NCBI GenBank assembly: GCA_963573305.1
Contig: OY754336.1
Span: 806,001 to 870,000 of the forward strand
Source of the DNA: Pyrrhosoma nymphula
Taxonomy: Eukaryota > Arthropoda > Insecta > Odonata > Coenagrionidae
Length of the DNA: 64,000 nucleotides
Direction of reading: 5' to 3'
Shown: positions 36,436 through 47,233 of the stretch, piece after piece
Numbering within the stretch: position 1 is the stretch's first letter
Layout: each line of letters begins with the position of its first letter
The notes under the pieces: generated by a model
Told to the model about the DNA's origin: nothing
Seen by the model: the letters and a program-made list of their open reading frames with translations, nothing else
Database searches by the model: none
Position numbers and translations under genes: made by a program

Positions 36436-37834
36436 TTTTGAACTTTAATGATTTTATTACTAAGCTCTAAGTGATGAGCTAAAACACAAGTAGTACGAAG
36501 CGCCAGAAAACTATTCATCGTGACCATAATGGCAGCATTAGAACTGAAATAAAAATACTAAGGATTGGAAAAGGATAAAGGACCAGACACAATGGTAAGC
36601 TAGAAACAAGGCTCCGGATCGCCTGCCTCTTTGGGAAAATTATTAAGAAGCAATACAACAGATTATTCTTTATTTAATGAATAATGGGATGGAACGTAGG
36701 CTGTAGAGCACTTAATATAACCAGTACCTGCCATTTCAATGAGTAGGCCAAAGGAATAAAAGGTCATTTAATACGGAACAGGTAATAAAACTCTGTATGG
36801 CAGGTGGTTCGAAAACTATCAACATGCATGAATAACATGGTCCCGGGAAAATTCTCAGTTTACGGAGGAAGAGGTAGGAGAAAGACGTTATAGAAATTCT
36901 ACGACAATGCGGTCAAAGTAAAGAACAGTAGCTATGAACGCTAATCATAATAAGAGACAGATGGAATGAAAAAAAAAACATCCGTAAAATAGGAAAAGTA
37001 AAAAAGTATTCGGATAATCGAGCTTCATCAACTCATTTTAGAGAAAAAAGATGAAACCACAAGGACCAAAAAATAGCTTTAACCAGTGTTTTTTTTGAAA
37101 TTCAGAATTCTTTCTAAATCAAATATGCCAATTCAGCATCTCACATTTCCAAAATTCGAGGAAAGAAAAGTCACGCAGATCGTATTTTACATGTATCTCT
37201 CGCTGAGATTTCGGAACTAATATTCGAAATGTTAGAAGCATAATATCCTCCCTTCCGTAACACAAAGGAGTAATAACAGTTTTATGTAAGCATAACTATA
37301 CATCCGATGTTTAACAAAGTTCATTTACACATGACTTCTCCTCACGTAGGCATACATGATTCTCTTAGTCAATTCTAAGCCGACTAAGGGCTCTTTATCT
37401 TTCTCACTCATCTTCTCTCTCTCTCTCAAACTCGTTCAAGTTCTCAATCCATAAAGCAGATGGCATATCTTTACCAAAGGAGAGTCATATACAAACATCC
37501 ACCTCATGGATCATCTTCGAAAGAAATAAAAACTACAAAGAAGAAATCCATCCGGAAACATTCAATTGCCCATTCATATTCTTAGCATTGAGACAAGTAA
37601 CTTAGGAGGATTTTCGTAGTCTCCATCTACGATAAATTAAGTGACAACTTGATTAAAGTTTTCCATGCACCACATCCAACACAAATGAAGCATACAATCA
37701 TTAAAAAAAAAGTAAACCAGCAAACGTAGAGAGAACTAACTCAATGGTTACATGCTCCATATCATGACTGCGCTCGTAGGGACGTTTACGATAAATTTTT
37801 CAATAGAAATTTTGGAAAACCAATCTATCACATG
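36436..37834. other. Region without recognised feature
   Basis: AT-rich, short CT repeat near 37410-37425; no gene recognised. Confidence 0.5.
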
Positions 37835-38010
37835 CAGTGTTGTATTACTAATAAAGCAAAGTAGGCAGTTGCCTATGGGTCCAGAGGCTTTGGGGGCCCC
37901 GAAGGGGCCCTGAGAATGTTTTTCCCTTTCTTCTCTTGCGACTTGTTTATTAAAGTAGGGCCCATTGTTTGTACTGCCTACAGGCCCCCAATTGCGTTAA
38001 ACCGTGACTG
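37835..38010. mobile_element. CAGTG-type hAT MITE, copy 2
   Basis: 176-bp inverse-orientation relative of 27128-27297, starting CAGTGTTGTATTAC and ending ACCGTGACTG. The flanks are ATCACATG (37827-37834) and ATCAAATG (38011-38018), an 8-bp duplication with one difference, typical of hAT elements. Shared body words include TAGGCAGTTGCCTATGGG and CTTCTCTTGCGA. Confidence 0.75.
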
Positions 38011-39089
38011 ATCAAATGACAATATAATAAAAAATACTGATAAAGAGGAATTCTGGGAGAAAAAGTGAAATTCACGACATGAAGACGAGAAAGGCGAACA
38101 AAACTAACGACATATAAGATAAACTCGTACCAATGAAACTCCATTCTGAATGCGATTTGAATTTATGCCATGTCGAGGAGATATCGGCGAGCTTCCGCAT
38201 GATAAGTATGAAGAATATCCCGGATTGCAAAGGGAAAATGTAGCTGATTTAGATTCAGTTCCATAAACTCCATCCTCAGCGGAATTTCAAGCACGTCCTT
38301 AATTAAAAATTTCAAATCAAATAGCCATTATTTGCAGTTAGCATTCGCAATTATGTATTAAGGGAAAACTCCCAAACAATTAACCACTGCTAAGTTAATG
38401 AAGTAAGTCTCGCAACGAAAAGCGAGCTGAACGTACACATAAAAATAAACATGCGTAGAGCAGCAATCATAGAAACAGCATCTATTCAAAGTGGTGAGGC
38501 ATTGTTCAATTCAATTCATGATTTTGCTTTTCTGTCCAGTTCATAAGTTTCCGTTTCAATTAATAAGCTGGTATTATTATGTGTACGTGTCTATTCCTTC
38601 AGCAATATAAAAAAATACTGAAAATGCATCTGAACTGTTTTGTCTAACAAAGATCACAAACAAAGGACAGGCGGTAAATTTTCTAACATTAAATATTCTT
38701 CGGAAAGAGTTCCTCTGAACTACTTACCTTCATTTCACCAAAAAAATCTCCTTCAATAAAGTGCTTCGGTAGAGCACATTAAACAAGATTTGAGCATGCG
38801 AAGTCCGAATTCTGAATACAATGAGACAGGAGTTTTTAACGAAGGTTTGAAGGAACTTAATGAATTTTCCAAACGGCAGGAATATCACCCTCTTCTGCCT
38901 TATTTCAGGGTAAAATTCTGCAAAGCCTCGAGTAGTCATTCTCAGTCGCATACAAGATGGAATAGTATCTAGGAACTAAGCATCTATCTTCCAATAATCC
39001 ACTAATATATCCGCATTATTAATCACCAATATTTGACTTCATTTCAGTAATGAAACTTCATTATTCATCATCATAATTTTAATTTAAGT
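38011..39089. other. Region without recognised feature
   Basis: AT-rich, no gene recognised. Confidence 0.5.
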
Positions 39090-39111
39090 CTATCCGTATG
39101 AACTATTATAA

Positions 39112-39364
39112 TGTTAGCGGCAAGAATTGAAATCCGCGCGGACGCACGAACATCACAGCGGAATGATACCTTATCAGGGGAGAACTATCTGGCGCAGCGG
39201 AATGTGTGCTACGGCCCTGAGTTGGAGAAGAGGAGCTACCTCGTCTGGAGGCGATACATAGCTGTATGAGCCCTGGCCTGGGAAAGAGCTCTTGTAGTCT
39301 CAGAGAAACCAAATAAAGTTCTGAAAAGATACTAGTTCTTGGCTCACTTTATTTGAATCTAACA
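39112..39364 (+). repeat. 5' LTR of gypsy element
   Basis: 253 bp, TGTTAGCGGC...AATCTAACA. A polyadenylation signal AATAAA lies at 39312-39317. No convincing TATA box is seen. The LTR would hold promoter, start site and poly(A) site for the genomic RNA. Confidence 0.95.
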
Positions 39365-39379
39365 TCAGAAGTGGGATTC
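39365..39379 (+). promoter_or_regulatory. Primer binding site, tRNA-Leu
   Basis: TCAGAAGTGGGATTC directly after the 5' LTR is complementary to 15 bases of the acceptor/T arm of tRNA-Leu. The complement of the terminal CCA and the next bases (TGGTG) is not present at the LTR edge, which reads AACA. So the match starts about five bases inside the tRNA 3' end. Confidence 0.75.
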
Positions 39380-39439
39380 CTCTCTACGCTCCTGACAACG
39401 TGGGAGGAACATTCTTGATTTTCTCTGGCTGCGGAAGGA

Positions 39440-42400
39440 ATGGAGGAGTTACTCGCCGCAGTATTGAGGAAGATTGAGAGCAGCCAAGGAACTTCCGAGC
39501 ATGCTGATCTTACGCTATTTCACCCAGAAACTGACGATGCTCATCGTTGGTTACAGCAGATCGAAGAAATCAAGAAAGAACTTTGCTGGTCGGACGTGCA
39601 GATGCTTGTAAGAGTGGGGCGCTACTTGACTGGTGATTGCAAGGTATGGTTCGAGAGCTGGTCTCCAGCAGTTCGCAGCTGGCCCGTCTTTAAAACCGAA
39701 TTTTTGGAGCTTTTTCCTCCGCGAAAAATTCTTGGCCGTTTGCTCTGTGAAGCCGCTGCTTGTAATAGTTCGAATTTTAATACTTTCACTGCATATGCCC
39801 ATAAGAAGTTGGCCCTGCTTAAAAACTTGAGAGCTCAATGGGGAGCTGAGGACTTAATTGAATTAATTGTGCATGGCATTAGCGATGGGAAAATCCAAGA
39901 ATCGGCTACTATGCGCAATTTTACCTCTGTCTCTGATCTCGTATCTTACTTAAGCTCCATTCCACATATATCGCGTGCCGAGGTTGTCGACGGCGGTTGC
40001 AAGGAACCTAGTCGAGAGGGAACTACAGCTCGCGCTATTAAACGGCCGAAACTTGAATTTAAAAGACAGAAATTCCCTTTAAAATGTTATCTTTGTGGAC
40101 AAATTGGGCACAAGCAAAGCGCTTGTCATTTAAAAACTAATCGGCAAACTAGTTCGAGTTTGCCTTCTCAAGCAAGTTCTTCCAAGGGCGCTGACAGTAC
40201 GAGTAATTCGAAAAAGTGTAACTCTTGTTATAAGCGGGGACATTTTGGGGATGATTGCTATCTCAAAGCCTCGATAGAAAGGCGTAGAAGCCAAATTAAC
40301 CTTGTGAGTTGCGAAAAAACAGTTGTTCCCACCAAAGTAAAGGTTGACGGTAAAACCTATATGGGGTTGATCGATACGGGGGCAGATGTATCCTTGATGC
40401 CCGATGCCTTTTTAGACACCTTCTCCCCTAAACTAGTGAGGCACGAATTTCCCAACACGGGAATTACTCGAGGGAGGCTTGTGACCAAATATAATTTTGA
40501 AGCCACAGCAGAAATTACTGGACAGAGCACGAAACTTACTTTCCTGATAGTCCCTGCTACGTGCCTCGATTATGACGTCATCATAGGCTGTAATTTATTT
40601 AATGATACGCGACTTGCAACCTTCACGGATTGCGAGGGGACGCGAGTAGTAAGGCGACAGCTCCCAGGTGTCATGCGTGTTTTGGAGGATACACTGGGTA
40701 CCCTCATTTTGCCTAAAGAACATTATTCTCAGATAAGTCTTGTTCTCAATAATTACGCTGATATGGTTACCACCGGAACGGCGGTTTCAACTGTGAATAA
40801 TGCCTTCTTAGAGATCAATTTGACTGATAACTTCATTGTTAACCGACGGCCTTATCACCTGTCCGCAAGCGAACGTGCGGAGGTTCGTAAAATCATAAAT
40901 GATTTGCTATTCAATCGCGTCATTCGAGAGAGTACGTCGCCATATGCTAGTCCTATCCTCATAGTTAAAAAGAAACAGGGGACGTACCGAATGTGTGTCG
41001 ACTTTCGTGAGTTAAATGCCCACACGGTGAAGGATAGATATCCTTTACCACGAATTGATGATCAGTTGGACAGACTTGGGCGAGGGAAGTTTTTCACGTC
41101 ACTTGATATGGCGTCTGGGTTTCATCAAATCCCCATACACCCGAATTCCATTCATAAGACTGCTTTCGTGACCCCCGATGGTCATTTTGAATATCTCCGC
41201 ATGCCGTTTGGCCTGGCAAACGCACCTGCCGTGTTTCAGAGGTCAATTAACGCTGCTTTGGGGGATCTAAAGCATACCATTGCCCTCGTCTATATGGACG
41301 ATATCCTCATTCCATCTGAGACTATTGAAATGGGATTGCTATGCCTGGAAAAAGTTTTGCAAGCGTTAAAAGCCGCTGGGTTTTCGCTGAATATAAATAA
41401 ATGTAAATTTCTTCAGCCAAAAATTGAATATCTCGGACATGAGATTTCCGAGAAAGGCAGCCGTCCAAGTAATAATAAAGTCAACGCATTGACTAAATTG
41501 CCTAGTCCTACGGATGTAAAACAAGTCCGTCAATTTATGGGATTAGCTGGATACTTCCGAAAATTCATTCACGAGTTTGCGAGTCGTACTGCATGCATTA
41601 ACGCACTTACTAAAAATAATGAAAGTTTCATTTGGACGGTTGAGCACGAGGAGACTAAAAATTACGTAATCCGCTGTTTGACTGCCGAGCCTCTCCTGGT
41701 GGTCTTCTACCACAACCTACCTACTGAGCTGCATACCGATGCGAGTGCAATTGGGTATGGAGGAATTCTTATGCAAAAATACGACGGGCAAAACAAAGTG
41801 GTCGCGTATTACAGCAAACGTACGTCTCCCACAGAAGCGAAGTATCATTCCTATGAATTAGAAACTTTGGCCATAGTTAATTCCCTTAAGCATTTTCGAG
41901 TGTACCTGATAGGGATAAAATTTTTAATTGTCACCGATTGCAACTCTGTTAAAGCGACTGTAAATAAGCGAGATATTGAACCTCGAATCGCCCAATGGTG
42001 GACATATATGCAGGATTTCAATTTTGAAATAATTTACCGCAAAGGCTCTAGCCTAAGCCATATTGATTACCTTAGCCGTAATCCCGTTTCCGTATTTAGA
42101 ACTTGTCGGCACGATTCGTGGTTTCATATCGAACAAAAAGGCAACGCGGAAAATCAGCAGATGCTTTCTGAGTTACGCGAGGGAAAATTAGACTCAAACC
42201 AATACGTTGAGAAAGATGGATTGCTTTGTCACCAACAGGTTATGAAAGATAAGCGGAAAGTATTACGCTATTATGTCCCCCGCCAAAGTAGACTTGGACT
42301 CTTACGTTTATTTCTTGACGAGCAATGTCATATCGGAATAGAGAAAACGATAAATTCGATTTTGTTGCATTTTCTGTTTCCTCGATTGAGAACAATAATG

Positions 42401-42517
42401 AACTTGATAAGAATCGAGACGAGGTTGATGGCAGAATGGCCGAGCGTTCTGTGGAGGATTCGGTTGGTCTTGAACGCTACTTTGCAAAAAGCGGTGTTTG
42501 TCCGCTTCAGGTACTGA
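39440..42517 (+). CDS. Gag-Pol polyprotein of Ty3/gypsy element, integrase truncated
   Basis: One 1025-residue frame encodes the structural and replicative proteins. Residues 1-200 are Gag-like. Two CCHC zinc knuckles follow (216-229 and 260-273). The protease active site is DTGA at 312-315. Reverse transcriptase has RMCVDFRELN (517-526), catalytic D556 and YMDD (618-621). RNase H has D767, E808 and D833. The integrase zinc-binding region begins with H964 but is cut off after residue 987: the second half of the H2C2 finger and the D,D,E catalytic core are missing. Residues after 988 jump to the end of the integrase core (W1000...LNATLQK) and then run out of frame from A1018. Upstream frames overlap nothing, and the ATG at 39440 is the first good start after the primer site. 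Reverse transcription seems possible in principle, but integration would need help in trans. The sequence context is a single-copy nested insertion. Confidence 0.93.
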   Translation: MEELLAAVLRKIESSQGTSEHADLTLFHPETDDAHRWLQQIEEIKKELCWSDVQMLVRVGRYLTGDCKVWFESWSPAVRSWPVFKTEFLELFPPRKILGRLLCEAAACNSSNFNTFTAYAHKKLALLKNLRAQWGAEDLIELIVHGISDGKIQESATMRNFTSVSDLVSYLSSIPHISRAEVVDGGCKEPSREGTTARAIKRPKLEFKRQKFPLKCYLCGQIGHKQSACHLKTNRQTSSSLPSQASSSKGADSTSNSKKCNSCYKRGHFGDDCYLKASIERRRSQINLVSCEKTVVPTKVKVDGKTYMGLIDTGADVSLMPDAFLDTFSPKLVRHEFPNTGITRGRLVTKYNFEATAEITGQSTKLTFLIVPATCLDYDVIIGCNLFNDTRLATFTDCEGTRVVRRQLPGVMRVLEDTLGTLILPKEHYSQISLVLNNYADMVTTGTAVSTVNNAFLEINLTDNFIVNRRPYHLSASERAEVRKIINDLLFNRVIRESTSPYASPILIVKKKQGTYRMCVDFRELNAHTVKDRYPLPRIDDQLDRLGRGKFFTSLDMASGFHQIPIHPNSIHKTAFVTPDGHFEYLRMPFGLANAPAVFQRSINAALGDLKHTIALVYMDDILIPSETIEMGLLCLEKVLQALKAAGFSLNINKCKFLQPKIEYLGHEISEKGSRPSNNKVNALTKLPSPTDVKQVRQFMGLAGYFRKFIHEFASRTACINALTKNNESFIWTVEHEETKNYVIRCLTAEPLLVVFYHNLPTELHTDASAIGYGGILMQKYDGQNKVVAYYSKRTSPTEAKYHSYELETLAIVNSLKHFRVYLIGIKFLIVTDCNSVKATVNKRDIEPRIAQWWTYMQDFNFEIIYRKGSSLSHIDYLSRNPVSVFRTCRHDSWFHIEQKGNAENQQMLSELREGKLDSNQYVEKDGLLCHQQVMKDKRKVLRYYVPRQSRLGLLRLFLDEQCHIGIEKTINSILLHFLFPRLRTIMNLIRIETRLMAEWPSVLWRIRLVLNATLQKAVFVRFRY

Positions 42518-42939
42518 TGGGTATAGAAGTTACCACCCCACTTATACAAGCTGCTTTAAATGATTTGTCACATGATTTAACACCTGTCAGATATATGAAT
42601 GTTGACAGGAGGCGTGTAAGCGAACGACTCCGGCCAGACGAATCGTCCAGCGCTGGAATGAACTTCAAAAGGCGTGACACCATGCAGTACCAAGTTGGGG
42701 ACTTCGTGCTGCTACACCGGGCGAGCAAACTTCACGCGAGCAAGACGGACTTCGAGTTTCTTGGACCATACGAGATCCGGGAGGTCACACGCGAAGGCCG
42801 CTATGGATTGAAGCGGGTTGGTGCCGGCAGGCACAAGATCATTAAGGCAGCTAAGGAGCAGCTGCGACCATGGCCGAAGGATTGGACGGCGGCGACTGAC
42901 ATGAATGATCTCATCACTCTCCTTGAGAGTGCACATTGA
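42490..42939 (+). pseudogene. Integrase C-terminal part, shifted -1
   Basis: The pol reading continues in the -1 frame from 42490. It begins SGVCPLQVLMG, the usual S-G-xxPxxxLxG end of the gypsy integrase core, and goes on to GDFVLLHR and FLGPYEI (the GPY/F module) and a C-terminal tail ending with a stop at 42937-42939. The join falls in a run of five A (42486-42490), so a one-base loss there explains the shift. A programmed -1 shift is less likely because the heptamer is not a standard slippery site. With the core deleted the product would not be a working integrase. Confidence 0.8.
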
Positions 42940-42989
42940 TAATGGGTAAGGACAGTTCTGATTGTATTCTGAAGTACCTTGTACATTAA

Positions 42990-43412
42990 AGCGTGGAGAC
43001 GTACTCTAAAGGTTGAATTCCGAGGTACTTTGTGCCTCGAAGCGTGGAGACGGACACTCTTGTTGGCATTCCAAGGTATTTGATACCTTGAAGCGTGGAG
43101 ACGGACACTCTTGTTGGCATTCCAAGGTATTTGATACCTTGAAGCGTGGAGACGGACACTCTTGTTGGCATTCCAAGGTATTTGATACCTTGAAGCGTGG
43201 AGACGGACACTCTTGTTGGCATTCCAAGGTATTTGATACCTTGAAGCGTGGAGACGGACACTCTTGTTGGAAATCCAAGGTATTTGATACCTTGAAGCGT
43301 GGAGACGGACACTCTTGTTGGCATTCCAAGGTATTTGATACCTTGAAGCGTGGAGACGTGCACTCTAATGGTTGAAATCCAAGGTATTTGATACCTTGAA
43401 GCGTGGAGACGT
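42990..43412 (+). repeat. 51-bp tandem repeat array with hairpins
   Basis: GCGTGGAGACG recurs with AGCG starts at 42990, 43041, 43092, 43143, 43194, 43245, 43296, 43347 and 43400: nine units, spacing 51 bp except the last (53). Central units are nearly identical. Each holds CAAGGTAT-TTG-ATACCTTG, an 8-bp stem with a 3-nt loop. 51 is a multiple of three, so several frames stay open through the array. The open frames on both strands are a consequence of this, not evidence of a protein. It lies in the gypsy 3' untranslated part. Weaker related hairpins continue to about 43580. Confidence 0.95.
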
Positions 43413-43845
43413 ACACTCTTATGTTGGTATTACGAGGACCTATTGCCTCTTAAGTACAGAGATGAGCACTCTGATTATTTGTTTTGGTTGTCAAATGTCT
43501 TGTTTACCCTGAGGCAGGTAGTTGGAATGTTCTCAGTGTGTGTTTTGTTTTCCGAGGTCTTGAGTGCCTCGTGGTATGGGTCTTATTGCCCCATTAATGC
43601 ATTCTTTTAAAGGTGTGCCTCTAAGTTCCTTGGGACCATCGAGGGTCCTTGACATGCCTGCTCTGATGACTATAAGTGTGTTCTAGTAGCACTCGTTACA
43701 GCTTGATAAACTGGAAATCGCTGATTAGAACGACGGGCACGTAAGTTCGCTTTGTGTCCATTATAAACTGTGCTAAGATGAACACTTGTATTTTCAGAGA
43801 TTGGTTTGTAGCAGTTCCGAGAGCGTAACTGCGTCAGAATGGCCG

Positions 43846-44098
43846 TGTTAGCGGCAAGAATTGAAATCCGCGCGGACGCACGAACATCACAGCGGAATGA
43901 TACCTTATCAGGGGAGAACTATCTGGCGCAGCGGAATGTGTGCTACGGCCCTGAGTTGGAGAAGAGGAGCTACCTCGTCTGGAGGCGATACATAGCTGTA
44001 TGAGCCCTGGCCTGGGAAAGAGCTCTTGTAGTCTCAGAGAAACCAAATAAAGTTCTGAAAAGATACTAGTTCTTGGCTCACTTTATTTGAATCTAACA
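43846..44098 (+). repeat. 3' LTR of gypsy element
   Basis: Identical by eye to 39112-39364. Its AATAAA signal is at 44046-44051. The sequence just upstream (about 43800-43845) is not purine-rich, so the expected polypurine tract is missing or cryptic. Confidence 0.95.
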
Positions 44099-44245
44099 AT
44101 AAGAAGAACACAGCTTTGTGTTTACCACAGATTTATTGCACTACAAACAACCGATTTCGGCTGTTACGCTACCACCAGGCACAATACATGCAGTCTAAGC
44201 CATAAAGTTAGATCTTCGTCATATGATTATACCTATCCGTATGAA

Positions 44246-47219
44246 TAGGCGCTCCAAATGGGAAGGTAAGGTAAGTATGACGGGAGTGGAAGATTTCCAT
44301 AATTACTCAAAGAATACATTACAAACACCCTTTTGTACCCGTAGTGTGAGAGAGAGACACAAGTTATTTCCAAACCTCGGAAAATAGTTATCACTTTCAA
44401 ATACAAGCCATTAACTGCGCAGGGAATTCAAGAGGATTATGTACCGGTGTTTGACTACAGGAAAGTGGTCGGAATTCCTGCGTAGGGCCGAGAATTCTCC
44501 AGGAAAATGGTGTTTTTTGTCCCGAAGGTTAGAACACATTACAAATGCGAGCAAAAAATTTTAACGGCTACCAAAGAGCGAGGGAAAAAGAGGAGGGAAG
44601 GGAAATAAAATGACGGGGCAAGAGGGCGAAAAACACGACGAACAGGAGGAGGGGCGGGGAAGAAGAGGAGGAGGCGGCGAGGGTGAGCGAAATGTATAGC
44701 ATTTGATTCTGGATGAATTCGGACCACCCAGATCCTCCTGCTCGCATTTAAATCTCGAGAAAGGAATGGAGACGAGGAGGAAGAAAAAATGTCGACGATT
44801 CACAGGATTGGATAGGGAATGTCCAAAACGCCTGGAAAGACTCCCCGGCCCCATTTGCCTATGGCTTCCCCCTCACCAAACTCGATCCTATAATTTTATC
44901 GGGCGTTAACACCTTGTCAATTCTAAAGTATAGCTGTCCAATCACCAAACTCTCTCCCATTACTCAGGATGTCTGCTTGCTCTAGGTTACATTCAAGTTG
45001 GTTTGCTCGCAGCTCACACAAATGATACGTCCCTTTCAATGAAAAGAAGAAGTAAGTTAAGTACTAAGATCAATTAATGCACATCTTCTAAGAAGATGTT
45101 TTACCCATCTTGGGGAAACGCAACGCAGCGATTTTTTCTGTCGCCCTTACGAAATGTGCCTCCAAAAACTGCAGTGATACACAAACAACTCAAGGACGAT
45201 GAAAGGGATGAAGAAGTACCTCAATAAAATAATGGTACCATAATGATAATTGAGCCTTAATTATAAAATTCCGTAAGGAGAAATAATGGTGTTTGGTAAG
45301 TGACGTGAAGTATCGGCGATTACGATATTACACAACAAAAAATTAAAACGTCATAACATTTTTGGCATTACTGGTTGGTTTATGAGAGTAATAATATATA
45401 AAGTATTATTAATATACTTAATGGGAATATAATCCGAAGCAATAAAACAATTGGAGACAAATAATATGAAATTAATAATAAGTCAAAAAACCGACGAATA
45501 CCAAAGTTCAGCGTAGCGAAACAGACAAAAGTTATATTTAAAAAAAAAAAAGGTCCGTTGAGCATGCAGGAAGATATCACCGAGTTCTGGGAATATACTA
45601 TTTTTACTTCCAGGAAACACGCAACTTGATTAATTGGTCAATAATTGTGGACCGCGAACGAATGGTAAAGCTCTTAAGGCACATGAGGAAATGCGAGGTA
45701 TCCCAAGCGACATCAGCCGGATGATATACAATAAAACTCACAAAGAACCCGGACAAATATCATTAAAATCAAATATTATTAAAAATAAAACACCAGGCAT
45801 CGAATTTCCGATCTCCTGTTGACTTAAGTCACGTTTCGGCGAGATTGTTCTGATGCCCACAGTGGAAAAATCAAAATACCAACATGGATGATCAGCTGCG
45901 CGGTTTCTTGATTGTTACAAAACGAATAAAAAATTTACTCCTCGAAACAAAGGACAGAGAACGAGTTTTAAGAAAGGACACTGTACGCCGAAGCCAAATT
46001 CCTTTCTTTTATGAAACAAGCCATTCTTTTTAAATTTATTCAGCGTCATAGAGAAGCAAGCGCACACATGTATGTAATATAAGTAATGAAACATTCATGA
46101 CGATTTTAACTTTCAAACCATAGGTTGTTGTTAGCGGTTCGAAATGATCGCAATCCACCGACGCACCCTTCGAACATAAACCTAAACCCACTCGCCTCGA
46201 GAGTAAAGAGCGTATATGCTCGATACCCAGAACGTCGCGGCGGCGGACAGCAAGAGAGCTGAACGTGGGGGGAGCGGGAGGGTCGGTGGGGGGGACACCG
46301 CAGCGGCTCCAGGGATTGAAAGAGATAAAAGCGCGGTGGTTGGGAGAGAGGGGGAACGATAGGGGATAATGCCAACGGGTTCAAGAGGGCGAAGAAGGGG
46401 GAAGAAGAAAGGTGGGACGCGGGAAAGGAGCGAAAGAAAACGAAAAAAAAAAGGACGAGGGCAGTGGAGGGATTGGAGAATCGACGTCACTACGGCGGGC
46501 GACCAATGGGGGCGGGGGGAGAAACATAATTATTTTTTTTGTCGAACTTCCATTTTTTTCGGGGAATGCTCTCCAGCTTGAGTACGCGGGCGGAGGAGTA
46601 TGAGGAAGAGGGGATGGCTGAAGAGAGAATGAAGCAGGGCCAGAGGAGTGGAGGTGAGGCTCACTCGCTACAGAGATAGAAGGGGGAACGACGACTACTG
46701 AAAAAAGGACTAGATGAGGGGATTTACAGGAGGGATGGCGCGGTTTCGGGGATGAAGATAAAAAAGGAGAGAGAATAGCAAAAGGAGAGGGAACGAGAAG
46801 GAACGGATTGGAGACTGCAACGGCGAAATTGGAATGCAAACTTTTACGACCTTATTTTGAAACATTCGACTATTCATTTTCACACCTAATTAGATAAGCT
46901 CTTGATCTAAGCTCTTTAAAATGCGAGTTGCTAAACCTTTTTTTATTAAAAATTGGCAACCGTACAAGCGGTCAAATTTGACGGTTTTTTCCGCAGGCGG
47001 GATAAACAAATGAAAGTTTGCAAAAACTATTAAACCTACAGCGCCCATCTTTAGCATACTTTTTAAGCTTTTTAAAACTCATGTTATAAAGAAGAATTGA
47101 TTGATTTTAAATGAATTCTTGCAAAGTTATAACAATAACAAAAAAAGTTAGTTATCGTATTTTTTTGCTATGATATTTTTATTAGTTGACCGATTTTAAT
47201 TTAACAAGTCTTAAATTAT
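44246..47219. other. Region without recognised gene
   Basis: Two strong purine blocks occur on the + strand, at 44560-44860 and 46240-46830 (GGGAAG, GAGAGG and long A/G runs), separated by AT-rich sequence. Open frames inside them are low-complexity on both strands. No gene supported. Confidence 0.5.
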
Positions 47220-47233
47220 AGGTATATGTTTAA

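Larger units (their letters stand above)
39112..44098 (+). mobile_element. Ty3/gypsy LTR retrotransposon
   Basis: A 4987-bp element with 253-bp LTRs that look identical base for base, starting TGT and ending ACA. It is flanked by an ATAA duplication (39108-39111 and 44099-44102). Domain order gag, protease, reverse transcriptase, RNase H, integrase places it in Ty3/gypsy. The primer site matches tRNA-Leu, as in mdg3-like elements. The main frame is intact through RNase H, but the integrase core is deleted and the end frameshifted. No env gene is present. The 3' untranslated part has a 51-bp repeat array and no clear polypurine tract. Identical LTRs indicate a recent insertion. Confidence 0.95.
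39103..44232 (-). mobile_element. Small Penelope-like insertion F6, split by the gypsy element
   Basis: CTATCCGTATGAA occurs exactly at 39090-39102 and 44233-44245, on either side of a short sequence into which the gypsy element (39112-44098) later jumped. Without gypsy and its ATAA duplication the insertion is about 139 bp. On the minus strand it carries CTGGTGGT...GCCGAAATCGGTT, which resembles the GAAAC-CG-GTC core of the other foldback elements, followed by AATAAATCTGTGG as in F3. It is a single-unit relative of F1-F5. Confidence 0.6.

Noticed and set aside
42484..42494. Programmed -1 frameshift site in pol
   Set aside because: The sequence is not a standard slippery heptamer in the zero frame, and the integrase is already broken by deletion, so a base loss is more likely.
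42990..43412. CRISPR-like array
   Set aside because: The whole 51-bp unit is repeated, with no variable spacers, and the context is a eukaryotic retrotransposon.
42986..43416. Open frames on both strands through the 51-bp array, giving 17-residue repeats that look like a repeat protein
   Set aside because: The unit length is divisible by three, so frames without a stop in one unit stay open. The array sits after the pol stop in the retrotransposon 3' part, and no start or ending supports translation.
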